In this document: positions 19,870 to 28,508 of the stretch, piece after piece
Layout of the letters: each line of letters starts with the position of its first letter
How positions within the stretch are numbered: the stretch's first letter is position 1
NCBI RefSeq assembly: GCF_003610235.1
Contig: NZ_RAPR01000001.1
Coordinates: 2,170,001 to 2,234,000, forward strand
Source: Catellatospora citrea
GTDB lineage: Bacteria; Actinomycetota; Actinomycetes; Mycobacteriales; Micromonosporaceae
Direction: 5' to 3'
DNA: 64,000 nucleotides
The notes under the pieces: generated by a model
The model's database searches: none
Told to the model about the DNA's origin: nothing
What the model saw: the letters and a program-made list of their open reading frames with translations, nothing else
Made by a program: the position numbers and the translations under genes

Positions 19870-21675
19870 TCAGCGGGTTTGTTCGAGCCAGGAGGCGTAG
19901 AGCTTGGCGTAGACGGAGTCGGTGACGGTGAGGAGTTGGTCGTGGGGGCCGCGTTGGATTACCACGCCCTTGTCTACGACGATGACCTCGTCGGCGGACT
20001 GGGCTGTGGAGAGGCGGTGGGCGATGGCCACCGTGGTGCGGCCGCGGGTCACGGCGTCGAGGGTGCGTTGCAGGCGGACCTCGGTGGCGGGGTCGACGGC
20101 GCTGGTGGCCTCGTCGAGGACCAGCAGGTCGGGGTCGGCGACGTAGGCGCGGGCCAGGGCGACGAGCTGGCGCTCGCCGACGCTGAGGGCCTCGCCGCGT
20201 TCGCCCACGGGGGTGTCGAGGCCGTGGGCGAGACCCTGCACCCAGTCGAGCAGGCCGAGGTCGGTGAAGGCCTGTTCCAGCTCCGCGTCGGTGAGCTCGG
20301 GGCGGGCGAAGCGCACGTTCTCGGCGACCGTCGCGTCGAACAGGAAGCCGTCCTGGGGCACCATCACGACGCGGCTGCGCAGCGAGGCGAACCGTACGTC
20401 GGTCAGCGGCGTGCCGGACAGCAGCACCCGGCCCTCGCTCGGGTCCATCAGGCGGGTGAGCAGCTTGGCGAACGTGGTCTTGCCGCTGCCGGTCTCGCCG
20501 ACGACGGCGACCCGGGTCTTCGCGGCGATGTCCAGGTGCACCTCGTGCAGCACGCGCGGGCCGGGCTCACCGTCGACCGGGTAACTGAAGCTGACCCGCT
20601 CGAAGCTGATGTCCAGCGGGCCGTCCGGCAGGTGCACGCCCTGCTCGCCCGGGTCGGCCACATCGGGCTCCAGGTCGACGATGTCGAGCAGCCGCCGCCA
20701 GCCCGCGACCGCGTTCTGCGCCTCGTTGAGCACCTCGGTGGCGATCTGGACGGGCTGGATGAACAGCGTGACCAGGAACAGGAACGCGGTCATCTCGCCG
20801 AACGTGATCTCGCCCGCGACCCCCATCCGCACCCCGACCAGCACCACCGACGCCAGCGCCAGCGCGGCCGCGATCTCGCCGACGGAGAAGCTGGTCACGC
20901 TGATGCGCATGGCCCGGCGCTGCGCCCGCTGGTAGTCGTCGATGGTCCCGGACAGTTTCGCGCCGCTGCGCTCGGAGACGCCGTACGCCCGGATCACCGA
21001 CGCGCCGACCACGGACTCCGAGATCGCGCCGAGCATGACGCCGATCCGGCGGCGGTTCTCCGCGTACGCCCCGGACAGGCGCTTCTGGAACGCCTTGATG
21101 ACCACGACCGCGGGCAGGAATGCGGCCAGCACCACCAGCGTGAGCTGCCAGGAGTAGAACGCCATGACGATCGTGGTGACCACCAGCTGGCCGCCGTTGA
21201 CCATGAGGATCACGCCGCCCCACTGGATGAACTGCGTGATCGAGTCGACGTCGCTGGTCACCCGGGACACCATGGTGCCCCGGCGCTCGGACTGCTGGTG
21301 CAGCATGGACAGGTCGTGGATGTGCCGGAACGTGCGCACCCGGATGTTGGCCAGCGCGGTCTCGCTGACCGTGAACAGCCGCCGCATCATGAAGTAGCCG
21401 CAGGCCGTGGTGACCACCAGGATCAGCGCCGTGACGGCGACGATGGTGACGATCACGCCCATGTCCATGTGGCCGGTCTGCACGCCGAGCCCGCGGTCGA
21501 TGCCCTGCTGCACCGCGACGGGCACCGCCGCGCGGCCGATCATCGCGATCAGGGCCAGCCCCAGCGTGCCCGCCAGGCCCGCCTTGAGTTCGGGCGACAG
21601 CGACACGCCCCGGCGGAAGGTGGCCCAGGCCGACTCGGCACGGGGCGTATCGGTGACAACAGCGGACGCGCTCAC
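19870..21675 (-). CDS. ABC exporter half-transporter (active-site subunit)
   Basis: 601 residues: an N-terminal six-helix exporter domain (about 30-330) and a C-terminal ATPase. Walker A is GETGSGKTT and Walker B LLVLDEATSAVD with its catalytic Glu, and the H-loop is AIAHRLST. The signature is the unusual LSVGERQ. Paired with the next gene, its ATPase residues face the normal LSGGQ of the partner (competent site), while its own altered signature faces the partner's degraded Walker B. GTG 21675 follows GAGGAGG and overlaps the partner stop by GTGA. Substrate unknown; lipid or drug export is typical. Confidence 0.9.
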   Translation of the reverse strand: MSASAVVTDTPRAESAWATFRRGVSLSPELKAGLAGTLGLALIAMIGRAAVPVAVQQGIDRGLGVQTGHMDMGVIVTIVAVTALILVVTTACGYFMMRRLFTVSETALANIRVRTFRHIHDLSMLHQQSERRGTMVSRVTSDVDSITQFIQWGGVILMVNGGQLVVTTIVMAFYSWQLTLVVLAAFLPAVVVIKAFQKRLSGAYAENRRRIGVMLGAISESVVGASVIRAYGVSERSGAKLSGTIDDYQRAQRRAMRISVTSFSVGEIAAALALASVVLVGVRMGVAGEITFGEMTAFLFLVTLFIQPVQIATEVLNEAQNAVAGWRRLLDIVDLEPDVADPGEQGVHLPDGPLDISFERVSFSYPVDGEPGPRVLHEVHLDIAAKTRVAVVGETGSGKTTFAKLLTRLMDPSEGRVLLSGTPLTDVRFASLRSRVVMVPQDGFLFDATVAENVRFARPELTDAELEQAFTDLGLLDWVQGLAHGLDTPVGERGEALSVGERQLVALARAYVADPDLLVLDEATSAVDPATEVRLQRTLDAVTRGRTTVAIAHRLSTAQSADEVIVVDKGVVIQRGPHDQLLTVTDSVYAKLYASWLEQTR

Positions 21676-23540
21676 GCGACGACCTCCTCTTCCTGCTCGA
21701 CAGCGGAGGCGTCGTCGTAGAGCCGCTCGCGTTCGCGCTCCTCCTCGGCCTTCTCGTACGCGGTGACCAGGTCGGCGTAGCCGCTGACGGTGGCCAGCAG
21801 CTGCTCGTGGGTGCCGGTGGCGATCACGCGGCCGGACTCGATGTAGACGACCTCGTCGGCCAGCGCGATGGTGGCCCGGCGGTACGCGACGACCAGGATC
21901 GTCGTGGTCTGCGCGGACCCGCGCAGCGAGGCGAGGATGCGGGCCTCCACCCGCGGGTCGACGGCGCTGGTCGCGTCGTCGAGGATGAGCAGCCGCGGCT
22001 GGCCGGCCAGCGCACGGGCCAGGGTGACCCGCTGGCGCTGGCCGCCCGACAGCGAGGTGCCCCGCTCGCCGAGCTGCGTGTCCAGGTGCTCCGGCAGCCG
22101 TGCGATGAACGTGTCGGCCTGCGCGGTGGCCAGCGCCTCGTGCACCCGGTCGTCGTCGACGCCGGGCCGGTCCAGCGCGACGTTGCCGCGCACCGTGTCG
22201 TCGAAGACGAACGCGATCTGCGGCACCAGCGCCACGGTGTGCGCCAGCGAGGCCGAGCTCAGCCCGCGCGCATCGGTCCCGTCGAGGGCGACCTGCCCCT
22301 GCTCGGGGTCGAGCAGACGGGCGGCCAGGGTGGCGATGGTCGACTTGCCGGACCCGGTCGGGCCGACCAGGGCGACGGTGCGCCCGGCGGGCACCGTGAA
22401 GGTGACGTCGCGCAGCACCGGCTGGTCGGGCTCGTACGCGAAGTCGACGTTGCGGAAGCTCAGCTCGGCCGCGCCGGTGCCCGGCAGGTCCTGCGCGCCG
22501 TACGGCATCTGCCCGGTCGACTGGAGCACGTGCTCCACCCGGTCCCAGCCCGCGACCGAGCGCGGCAGGTCGCCGAGCACCCAGCCGATGGCCCGCACCG
22601 GGAACGCCAGCACGGTGAACAGGAAGGTCACCTGCACCACCTCGTTGAGCCCGATCGCGCCCTGGTCCATCCGCCACGCGCCGACCAGCAGCGCCAGCAG
22701 CGTGCCGAGGAACGGCAGCGACTCCATCAGCGGATCGAACAGGCCGCGCAGCCGGCCGACGCTGATCAGCGCGTCGCGCAGCTCGCCGGCCCGCGCGGCG
22801 AAGCGGCGGGTCTCCAGGTCCTCGCGGCCCATGGTCTTGACGACCAGCGCGCCGTCGAAGCTCTCGTGCGCGATCGCGGCGACCTCGGCGCGCAGGTGCT
22901 GGGCACGGGCCTGGCGCGGGGCCATCCGCCGGGAGAAGACCACGTTCATCACGAACAGCACCGGGAAGACCACCAGGCCGACCAGGGCCAGCGCCCAGTC
23001 CACCGCGAACAGCACGGCCACCGCGACGACCAGCATGAACATGGTGCCGACGGCGAACGGCAGCGGCGCGACCGGGAACCAGGCGGCCTCGACGTCGGAG
23101 TTGGCGTTGGACAGCAGCGTGCCGGTGGCGTGGCGCTGGTGCCAGGAGACGGGCAGCTGCAGGTAGCGGCGCGTCACCTCGTGGCGGTACTTCGCCTGCA
23201 GGGCGAACTGCATGAAGCCCGCGCCCAGTCGGCGGCCGAAGATGCCGGCGACCCGGCCCAGCCCCATCGCGATCAGCACCGTCGCGCCCAGCGCCATCGC
23301 GCCCGCGGTGACGTCGCCGCCGGTGGTGGCGGGCTGGATGAGCTCGTCGACCAGCCAGCCGACGACTATCGCCTGCCCGATGACCAGCGCGCCGAACAGG
23401 CAGCTGCCCAGCACGGCGGTCGTGAACCGGCGCGGCTCGTCCCGGATCCCGCGCCACATCACCCGCGCCCCGCGGGCGAGCACATCACGCCCGGTGATGT
23501 CCGGTCTTCTCGGCTCGGCGCCGGCTGTCTGCCCTGCCAC
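21672..23540 (-). CDS. ABC exporter half-transporter (degenerate-site subunit)
   Basis: 622 residues: exporter membrane domain, then ATPase with Walker A GPTGSGKST and signature LSGGQRQR. The Walker B ends LILDDATSAVD, with Asp in place of the catalytic Glu, and the H-loop reads VVAYRRAT, lacking its His. This is the pattern of the inactive half in asymmetric heterodimeric exporters (TmrAB and BmrCD class). GTG 23540 has GGGGA 5 nt upstream; earlier in-frame codons reach into the divergent promoter. A GTCGGTAAG dyad upstream is shared with the divergent TIGR03085-type gene. Confidence 0.88.
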   Translation of the reverse strand: MAGQTAGAEPRRPDITGRDVLARGARVMWRGIRDEPRRFTTAVLGSCLFGALVIGQAIVVGWLVDELIQPATTGGDVTAGAMALGATVLIAMGLGRVAGIFGRRLGAGFMQFALQAKYRHEVTRRYLQLPVSWHQRHATGTLLSNANSDVEAAWFPVAPLPFAVGTMFMLVVAVAVLFAVDWALALVGLVVFPVLFVMNVVFSRRMAPRQARAQHLRAEVAAIAHESFDGALVVKTMGREDLETRRFAARAGELRDALISVGRLRGLFDPLMESLPFLGTLLALLVGAWRMDQGAIGLNEVVQVTFLFTVLAFPVRAIGWVLGDLPRSVAGWDRVEHVLQSTGQMPYGAQDLPGTGAAELSFRNVDFAYEPDQPVLRDVTFTVPAGRTVALVGPTGSGKSTIATLAARLLDPEQGQVALDGTDARGLSSASLAHTVALVPQIAFVFDDTVRGNVALDRPGVDDDRVHEALATAQADTFIARLPEHLDTQLGERGTSLSGGQRQRVTLARALAGQPRLLILDDATSAVDPRVEARILASLRGSAQTTTILVVAYRRATIALADEVVYIESGRVIATGTHEQLLATVSGYADLVTAYEKAEEERERERLYDDASAVEQEEEVVA

Positions 23541-23559
23541 TGGTATCCCCGTCGTCAAG

Positions 23560-23598
23560 GTCGGTAAGTAATTAGCTTGGCTTCCTATCCTTACCGAC
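23560..23598. promoter_or_regulatory. 9-bp inverted repeat in divergent promoter
   Basis: GTCGGTAAG (23560-23568) and its exact complement CTTACCGAC (23590-23598), separated by 21 AT-richer bases, between the ABC exporter and TIGR03085-type genes. Centre-to-centre spacing of 30 bp is about three helical turns. The regulator is unknown. Confidence 0.5.
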
Positions 23599-23672
23599 GC
23601 CGCTGCTCCAGGCGAGCGGGTATGGCCTGTGCGGGGCGTCACACCGCCTCCAGGGTACGTAGGATCGCCGAC

Positions 23673-24305
23673 ATGACCCGGTACGCCTTCGCTGAAAGGC
23701 TAGCCCTGGCCGACCTGATGGCCGAGGTCGGACCAGACGCCCCCACCCTCTGCGGGGACTGGACCGTGCGCGATCTCCTGGCGCACCTGCTGCTGCGGGA
23801 ACGGCGTCCCGACGCGGCCGCGGGCATCCTGATCAAGCGTTTCGCCGGGCGCACCGCGACGGTGCAGCAGCGTCTCGCCGCCCGCGACTTCGACGCCCTG
23901 CTGACCGAACTGCGGCACCCGCCGCGGTGGAGCCCCGCCGGACTCGGACCGCTGGACGAGCTGGTCAATCTGGCCGAGATGTTCATCCACCACGAGGACA
24001 TCCGCCGGGCGGCCGCCGACTGGACGCCGCGCAAGCTGGCGCCCGGGCTGTCCGAGGCGCTGTGGGGGCAGGCCAGGCGGCGCGCGTCGCTGGCCTTGCG
24101 CCGCTACCCGGTGCAGGTGCGGGTGATCTCGCCGGGCCATGGCACGGTGACCACCGGGCGGCCCGGCACCCAGCCGCTCAACCTCACCGGCACCCCCAGC
24201 GAGCTGCTGATGTTCCTGTCCGGTCGGCAGGGGCACGCGCGGGCCAGCCTGGACGGCCCGCCCGAGCAGACGAGCCGGCTGCGCGGGGTGCGGCTGGGCA
24301 TCTGA
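23673..24305 (+). CDS. TIGR03085-type (DinB/maleylpyruvate isomerase-fold) protein
   Basis: 210 residues. LCGDWTVRDLLAHLLLRERRPDAA near the N terminus and MFIHHEDIRRA near the middle carry the histidines that bind metal in the DinB/MDMPI superfamily. The C-terminal LNLTGTPSELLMFLSGRQGHARASLDG is the usual SCP2-like end of TIGR03085 proteins. They are probably thiol- or mycothiol-dependent enzymes; this substrate is unknown. ATG 23673 follows AGGA with 8 nt spacing. It diverges from the ABC exporter across a shared dyad. Confidence 0.8.
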   Translation: MTRYAFAERLALADLMAEVGPDAPTLCGDWTVRDLLAHLLLRERRPDAAAGILIKRFAGRTATVQQRLAARDFDALLTELRHPPRWSPAGLGPLDELVNLAEMFIHHEDIRRAAADWTPRKLAPGLSEALWGQARRRASLALRRYPVQVRVISPGHGTVTTGRPGTQPLNLTGTPSELLMFLSGRQGHARASLDGPPEQTSRLRGVRLGI

Positions 24306-24386
24306 CTGCAGCCCCGCACGCCGGTGGCGGCCTGCCGACCCATAGAAAAGATCTTCCCGAGGGGTTCCCCGAATCCCTGCTCAGCA

Positions 24387-24400
24387 TTACCCTTCGGTAA
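24387..24400 (+). promoter_or_regulatory. TTACC-CTTC-GGTAA dyad upstream of acyl-CoA synthetase
   Basis: A 5-bp palindrome 55 nt before the start codon. Its CGGTAA half-site also occurs in the dyad at 23560-23598, which hints at, but does not show, a common regulator. Confidence 0.35.
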
Positions 24401-24454
24401 CACCAAGTTAACGTGTCCCCCGTCACTCTTGCCTACCAGAGGCGGCCCCGACTC

Positions 24455-26278
24455 ATGACCATTGATGTGCCTTACCGGTCTATTCCGGACATGTTCCTGC
24501 AGCGAGTGGCGGCGTCCCCCGACGCCCGCGCCTTCGGCGGCCCGGACGCGGACAACGCGCCGGTCTGGTACACCTGGGCCCAGATCGCGGAACGCGCCAA
24601 GGCGATCGCCGCCGGTCTGACCACGCTCGGCATCGGCAAGGAGGATCGCGTCGCGATCCTGGCCAACACCCGGCTCGACTGGATCGTCGCCGACCTCGGC
24701 ATCATGTGCTCCAGCGCCGCGACGACCACGGTCTACCCGACCACCGAGCCGGAGGAGGCCTGCTTCATCGTCGCCGACTCCGGATCCAAGGTGCTGATCG
24801 CGGAGAACCCGGCGCAGGCCGCGAAGATGAGCCGGGACGCGGTGCCCGCGCTCACCCACATCGTGCTGATCGATGGCGCGGCCGACCCGTCCGCCGCGTT
24901 CCCCCAGCTCACACTGGCCGACCTGGAGCGCCACGGGGCCGAGGCACTGGCCGCCAACCCGAGCCTGATCGACGACCTGGTCGCCGGCATCGGCCCGGAC
25001 GACCTGGCCACCCTGATCTACACCTCCGGCACCACCGGCCGCCCGAAGGGCGTCGAGCTGCTGCACCGGGGCTGGACCTGGGAGGGCGTGGCCCAGTCGG
25101 ACGTCGGCGTGCTGCTCCCCACCGACGTGCAGTTCCTCTGGCTGCCGCTGTCGCACTCGTTCGGCAAGACCCTGATCTGCGGCATCATCCACGTCGGTGT
25201 GCCGACGTACGTGGACGGCCGGGTCGACAAGATTGTCGACAACCTGGGTCTGGTCCAGCCGACGCTGATGTGCGGCGCGCCGCGCATCTTCGAGAAGGTG
25301 TACAACAAGGTCGTCACGGGGGCCACCGCGAACGGCGGCCTCAAGGCGAAGATCTTCGCCTGGGCGGTCAAGGTGGGCCGCGAGCGCGTCGCGCTGGAGC
25401 AGGCCGGCAAGCCGGTCCCCAGCGGCCTGATGCGCAAGTACGGCATCGCGCACAAGTTGGTCTTCAGCAAGCTGCACGCGCGCCTGGGCGGCAACATCCG
25501 CTACATGGTGTCCGGCTCGGCGGCGCTGTCGGTGCCGATCGCCGAGTTCTTCGCGGCGGCGGGCCTGCCCATCAGCGAGGGCTACGGCCTCACCGAGAAC
25601 TGCGCGGGCGCGTTCGTCAACCGGCCCGGCGCGCTGAAGATCGGCACGGTGGGCCAGCCGCTCGGCGACCTGGAGTGCCGGATCGACGCCGACGGCGAGA
25701 TCCTGCTGCGCGGCGCGCCGATCATGCGGGGCTACTACAACCTGCCCGCGGAGACCGCCGCCGTGTTCACCGAGGACGGCTTCTTCCGCACCGGCGACAT
25801 CGGCGAGCTGGACGGCGACGGCTTCCTGAAGATCACGGACCGCAAGAAGGACCTGGTCAAGACGTCAGGCGGCAAGTACATCGCGCCGAGCCACATCGAG
25901 GGCCTGTTCAAGGCGCTGTGCACGTACACCTCGCAGGTGCTCGTGATCGGCAACTCGCGCAACTACTGCTCGATGCTCGTCACCCTCGACCCCGAGGCGA
26001 TCACCGGCTGGGCCGCGGGCACCCCGCTCGAAGGGAAGTCCTACGCGGAGATCGTGACCTCCGACGAGGCGAAGGCCATGGTCAGCGGGCACATCGACGA
26101 GCTGAACGCGAAGCTCAACCGCTGGGAGACCATCAAGAAGTTCACCATTCTGCCGCGCGACCTGACCATTGAGCACGGGGAGATCACCCCCTCGATGAAG
26201 CTGAAGCGACGCACGGTGGAGACCAATTTCGCGTCGGATATCGAGAAGATGTACGAGGGTTCCCTCGTCGAAATCTGA
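24455..26278 (+). CDS. long-chain acyl-CoA synthetase (FadD15-like)
   Basis: AMP-forming enzyme activating fatty acids to acyl-CoA. 607 residues from ATG 24455; an upstream GTG at 24413 would add 14 residues without a ribosome site. LIYTSGTTGRPKGVE (near residue 190) is the ATP loop, GYGLTENC and FFRTGDIGELDGDGFLKITDRKKDLVKTSGGKYIAP are the adenylation motifs. The late catalytic lysine region reads ITPSMKLKRRTV. Length and the VSGSAALS segment match the FadD15/AMP-ligase group of bacterial long-chain enzymes. It ends in a strong intrinsic terminator. No operon partner. Confidence 0.9.
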   Translation: MTIDVPYRSIPDMFLQRVAASPDARAFGGPDADNAPVWYTWAQIAERAKAIAAGLTTLGIGKEDRVAILANTRLDWIVADLGIMCSSAATTTVYPTTEPEEACFIVADSGSKVLIAENPAQAAKMSRDAVPALTHIVLIDGAADPSAAFPQLTLADLERHGAEALAANPSLIDDLVAGIGPDDLATLIYTSGTTGRPKGVELLHRGWTWEGVAQSDVGVLLPTDVQFLWLPLSHSFGKTLICGIIHVGVPTYVDGRVDKIVDNLGLVQPTLMCGAPRIFEKVYNKVVTGATANGGLKAKIFAWAVKVGRERVALEQAGKPVPSGLMRKYGIAHKLVFSKLHARLGGNIRYMVSGSAALSVPIAEFFAAAGLPISEGYGLTENCAGAFVNRPGALKIGTVGQPLGDLECRIDADGEILLRGAPIMRGYYNLPAETAAVFTEDGFFRTGDIGELDGDGFLKITDRKKDLVKTSGGKYIAPSHIEGLFKALCTYTSQVLVIGNSRNYCSMLVTLDPEAITGWAAGTPLEGKSYAEIVTSDEAKAMVSGHIDELNAKLNRWETIKKFTILPRDLTIEHGEITPSMKLKRRTVETNFASDIEKMYEGSLVEI

Positions 26279-26313
26279 TCCGGCGGGGACATACTTTCCC
26301 ACGCAGTGAGGTA

Positions 26314-26347
26314 CGTAGGGGCGGCCACAAGCCGCCCCTACGTTTTT
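26314..26347 (+). terminator. intrinsic terminator after acyl-CoA synthetase gene
   Basis: Perfect 12-bp stem CGTAGGGGCGGC / GCCGCCCCTACG with a CACAA loop, followed by T5 (26343-26347). It is a textbook Rho-independent terminator. Confidence 0.92.
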
Positions 26348-26354
26348 GTGCCGG

Positions 26355-26957
26355 TCAGCTGCCGTCGCGGAGGTCGGACAGGCGGGTCGGGGTCAGGCGG
26401 GCGTGGTCGAAGACGACGGTGCAGCCCGCGCCGACCGGGGACTGCGCCTCCACGCCGATCAGGGGCGGGCCCGCGTCGGGGCCGAGGCTGAAGTAGCGGA
26501 CCAACTGCCAGGCCTGCCCGTCGGGGCTGCTGTGGAAGGCCCAGGCCGGGCCGAGGCGGCTGGCCCGCAGCCAGACCGTGTCCCCGGCGACCGGCCAGGC
26601 GTTGGCGTCGTCGGAGTCGCCGCGGGTGATGACGGTGACGACGGTGTTCTCGCCCGCCGGGGAGCGCTCGAAGCACAGCTTGGCCCAGTGCCGCTCACCG
26701 GCCCAGACCAGGATCACCCCGGCGTCGTACCTCTCGCCGAAGTCCACCCGGGCCCGCAGCGCGAACTGGAAGTCGCCCTCGGGCACGGGGGCCAGCGCGC
26801 GGGGCGCGTTGAGCACCGGCGGCGCGTCCGGGTCGCCCGGGTCGACGAACATGTCGGTCTGCGGCCCGGCCGCGACGGACAGCACACCGCCCGCCAGGTG
26901 CCAGGAGGCGGGTTCCGGTTGCCAGCGCAGGGTCAGCCCGCCGAGCTTGGGGTCCAT
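26355..26957 (-). CDS. DUF1349 family protein
   Basis: 200 residues of beta-strand-rich sequence. DFQFALRARVDFGERYDAGVILVW, HWAKLCFE, VWLRASRLGPAWAFHSSPDGQAWQLVRYF and VGVEAQSPVG-type segments match DUF1349 proteins, which have a concanavalin-like jelly-roll fold and are sometimes sugar-binding. There is no signal peptide. The ATG has only a weak ribosome site. It lies 19 nt after the MocR-type regulator gene on the same strand, so the two may be cotranscribed. Confidence 0.8.
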   Translation of the reverse strand: MDPKLGGLTLRWQPEPASWHLAGGVLSVAAGPQTDMFVDPGDPDAPPVLNAPRALAPVPEGDFQFALRARVDFGERYDAGVILVWAGERHWAKLCFERSPAGENTVVTVITRGDSDDANAWPVAGDTVWLRASRLGPAWAFHSSPDGQAWQLVRYFSLGPDAGPPLIGVEAQSPVGAGCTVVFDHARLTPTRLSDLRDGS

Positions 26958-26976
26958 CGGCGCATTCTGCCACGGG

Positions 26977-28428
26977 TCACGCGATCAGGGCGGGCTCGCT
27001 CCACTGTGGACGCCCGGTGCGGTCGAGGTCGTAGCGGGCCGCGGCGATCCGGCGTACGCCGTCGACCAGTTCGGGGACCGGCTGGGTGAAGGGCAGCCGG
27101 ATGAAGCGCTCCAGGGTGCCGTCCACGCCGAACCGGGGGCCGGGCGCGAGGCGTACGCCCAGGGGCTCCACCGCGCGCGCCAGCGCGCTGGAGACCGGGC
27201 CGTCCAGCTCGGCCCACAGGGTGACCCCGCCCGACGGCACGGTCACCCGCCAGCTGGGCAGGTGCTCGCGCACCGCGGCGACCAGCGCGTCGCGCTGCGC
27301 GGCCAGCAGCGCCCGTCGCTGCGGGATGACCTCGGCCGCCCGGGTCAGCAGGCGCACCGCGACGAGCTGGTCCAGCACCGGCCCGGCGGTGTCCACGCCG
27401 ACCCGGACCGCGGCCAGGCGCTGCACGATCGGCGCGGAGGCGCGGATCCAGCCGACGCGCAGCCCGCCCCAGAACGGCTTGCTCATGCCGCCGATGGTGA
27501 GCACCCGCCCGTGCCGGTCGAACGAGGCCACCGCTGGCGGCATCGGCTGGCCGTCCAGCGGCAGGTCCACGAAGGACTCGTCGATCACCAGGTCGGTGCC
27601 GGTGCGCTGGGCGGTGGCGACGAGCTGCTCGCGCAGCGCGGTGGGCATGACGTGGCCGGTCGGGTTGTGGAACTCCGGAATCAGGTAGGCCAGGCTCGGC
27701 CGGGTCTGGCGCAGCGCGCCGAGCAGCAGCTCGGCGTCCCAGCCGCCCTCGTCCAGGCCGTGCGTGCTGATCCGGGCCCGGCGGCCGGCGAACGCGGCCA
27801 GCGCGTTCGGATAGGTCGGCGACTCGACCAGCACGGACGCGCCCACCGGCACCTGCAGGCGCAGGATCAGGTCGAGCGCGTGCAGCACCCCGTTCGTGAT
27901 CATGATCTGTTCGGGACTGGTCGGCAGGCCGCGCTCGGTGTACCGGTCGGCCACGGCCTCGCGCAGCTCGGTGATGCCGCTCGGGTGGTAGCCGGCCCCG
28001 CCCAGGTAGTGCGGCAGCTCCTCGACGGCCTCGCGGGCCGCGGCCATCAGCGGCTCGGGTGCGGGCAGGGCGGCGCAGCTCAGGTCGATGAGGTCGAGCT
28101 CGTCGTCGGGCATCCACAGCCCGCTGCTGGCCACCCGGTGCCCGCTGGGCAGGGTGGTCCAGCTGCCCGCGCCGCGGCGGCTGGTCAGGTGGCCCGAGTC
28201 GCGCAGCTCGCGGTAGGCCGCGCTGACCGTGGTGCGGGAGATCTCCAGGGCCTCGGCGAGTTCGCGCTCGGCGGGCAGGCGCACGCCGAGGGCCAACCGG
28301 CCGTCGGCGAGCAGGCCACGCACGGACGAGGCGAGGGCCGCGTAGTCGGGGCTGCGCCGCCGGGCGGGCAGCGCATGCCAGCGCCCGAGCAGTCGGGCCA
28401 GCTGCACACCGCGCACGGAGACGCTCAT
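26977..28428 (-). CDS. MocR-type regulator (GntR HTH fused to aminotransferase domain)
   Basis: 483 residues. The N-terminal winged helix (about 25-95: LALGVRLPAERELAEALEISRTTVSAAYRELRDSGHL) is joined to a fold-type I aminotransferase domain. The PLP lysine is in TIGGMSKPFWGGLRVGW, with EFHNPTGHVMP and LVIDESFVDLPL as cofactor contacts. Such proteins sense PLP or amino compounds and usually control the neighbouring gene; here that is the divergent YczE protein, as in YczR/YczE pairs. ATG 28428 follows GGGGGG with 7 nt spacing; a second ATG 6 nt upstream is too close to it. Confidence 0.9.
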   Translation of the reverse strand: MSVSVRGVQLARLLGRWHALPARRRSPDYAALASSVRGLLADGRLALGVRLPAERELAEALEISRTTVSAAYRELRDSGHLTSRRGAGSWTTLPSGHRVASSGLWMPDDELDLIDLSCAALPAPEPLMAAAREAVEELPHYLGGAGYHPSGITELREAVADRYTERGLPTSPEQIMITNGVLHALDLILRLQVPVGASVLVESPTYPNALAAFAGRRARISTHGLDEGGWDAELLLGALRQTRPSLAYLIPEFHNPTGHVMPTALREQLVATAQRTGTDLVIDESFVDLPLDGQPMPPAVASFDRHGRVLTIGGMSKPFWGGLRVGWIRASAPIVQRLAAVRVGVDTAGPVLDQLVAVRLLTRAAEVIPQRRALLAAQRDALVAAVREHLPSWRVTVPSGGVTLWAELDGPVSSALARAVEPLGVRLAPGPRFGVDGTLERFIRLPFTQPVPELVDGVRRIAAARYDLDRTGRPQWSEPALIA

Positions 28429-28448
28429 CGCCATTCCCCCCGGTTGTA

Positions 28449-28505
28449 AGGCCAGTCCCCCCGGATTGGCCCTTTCTGGCTTTTCGATTGGCCTCCAGAC
28501 TGGCA
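28449..28505. promoter_or_regulatory. GGCCAG/CTGGC repeat region between mocR and yczE
   Basis: AGGCCAGTC at 28449-28457 and its inverted form GACTGGC at 28498-28504, with further TTGGCC and CTGGC half-sites between them. It fills the 80-nt divergent spacer, so it is the probable binding site of the MocR-type regulator. Confidence 0.5.
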
Positions 28506-28508
28506 GAC

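Noticed and set aside
24413..24455. GTG 24413 as start of the acyl-CoA synthetase
   Set aside because: No ribosome site and the extra 14 residues do not resemble the family; ATG 24455 begins at the conserved N terminus.
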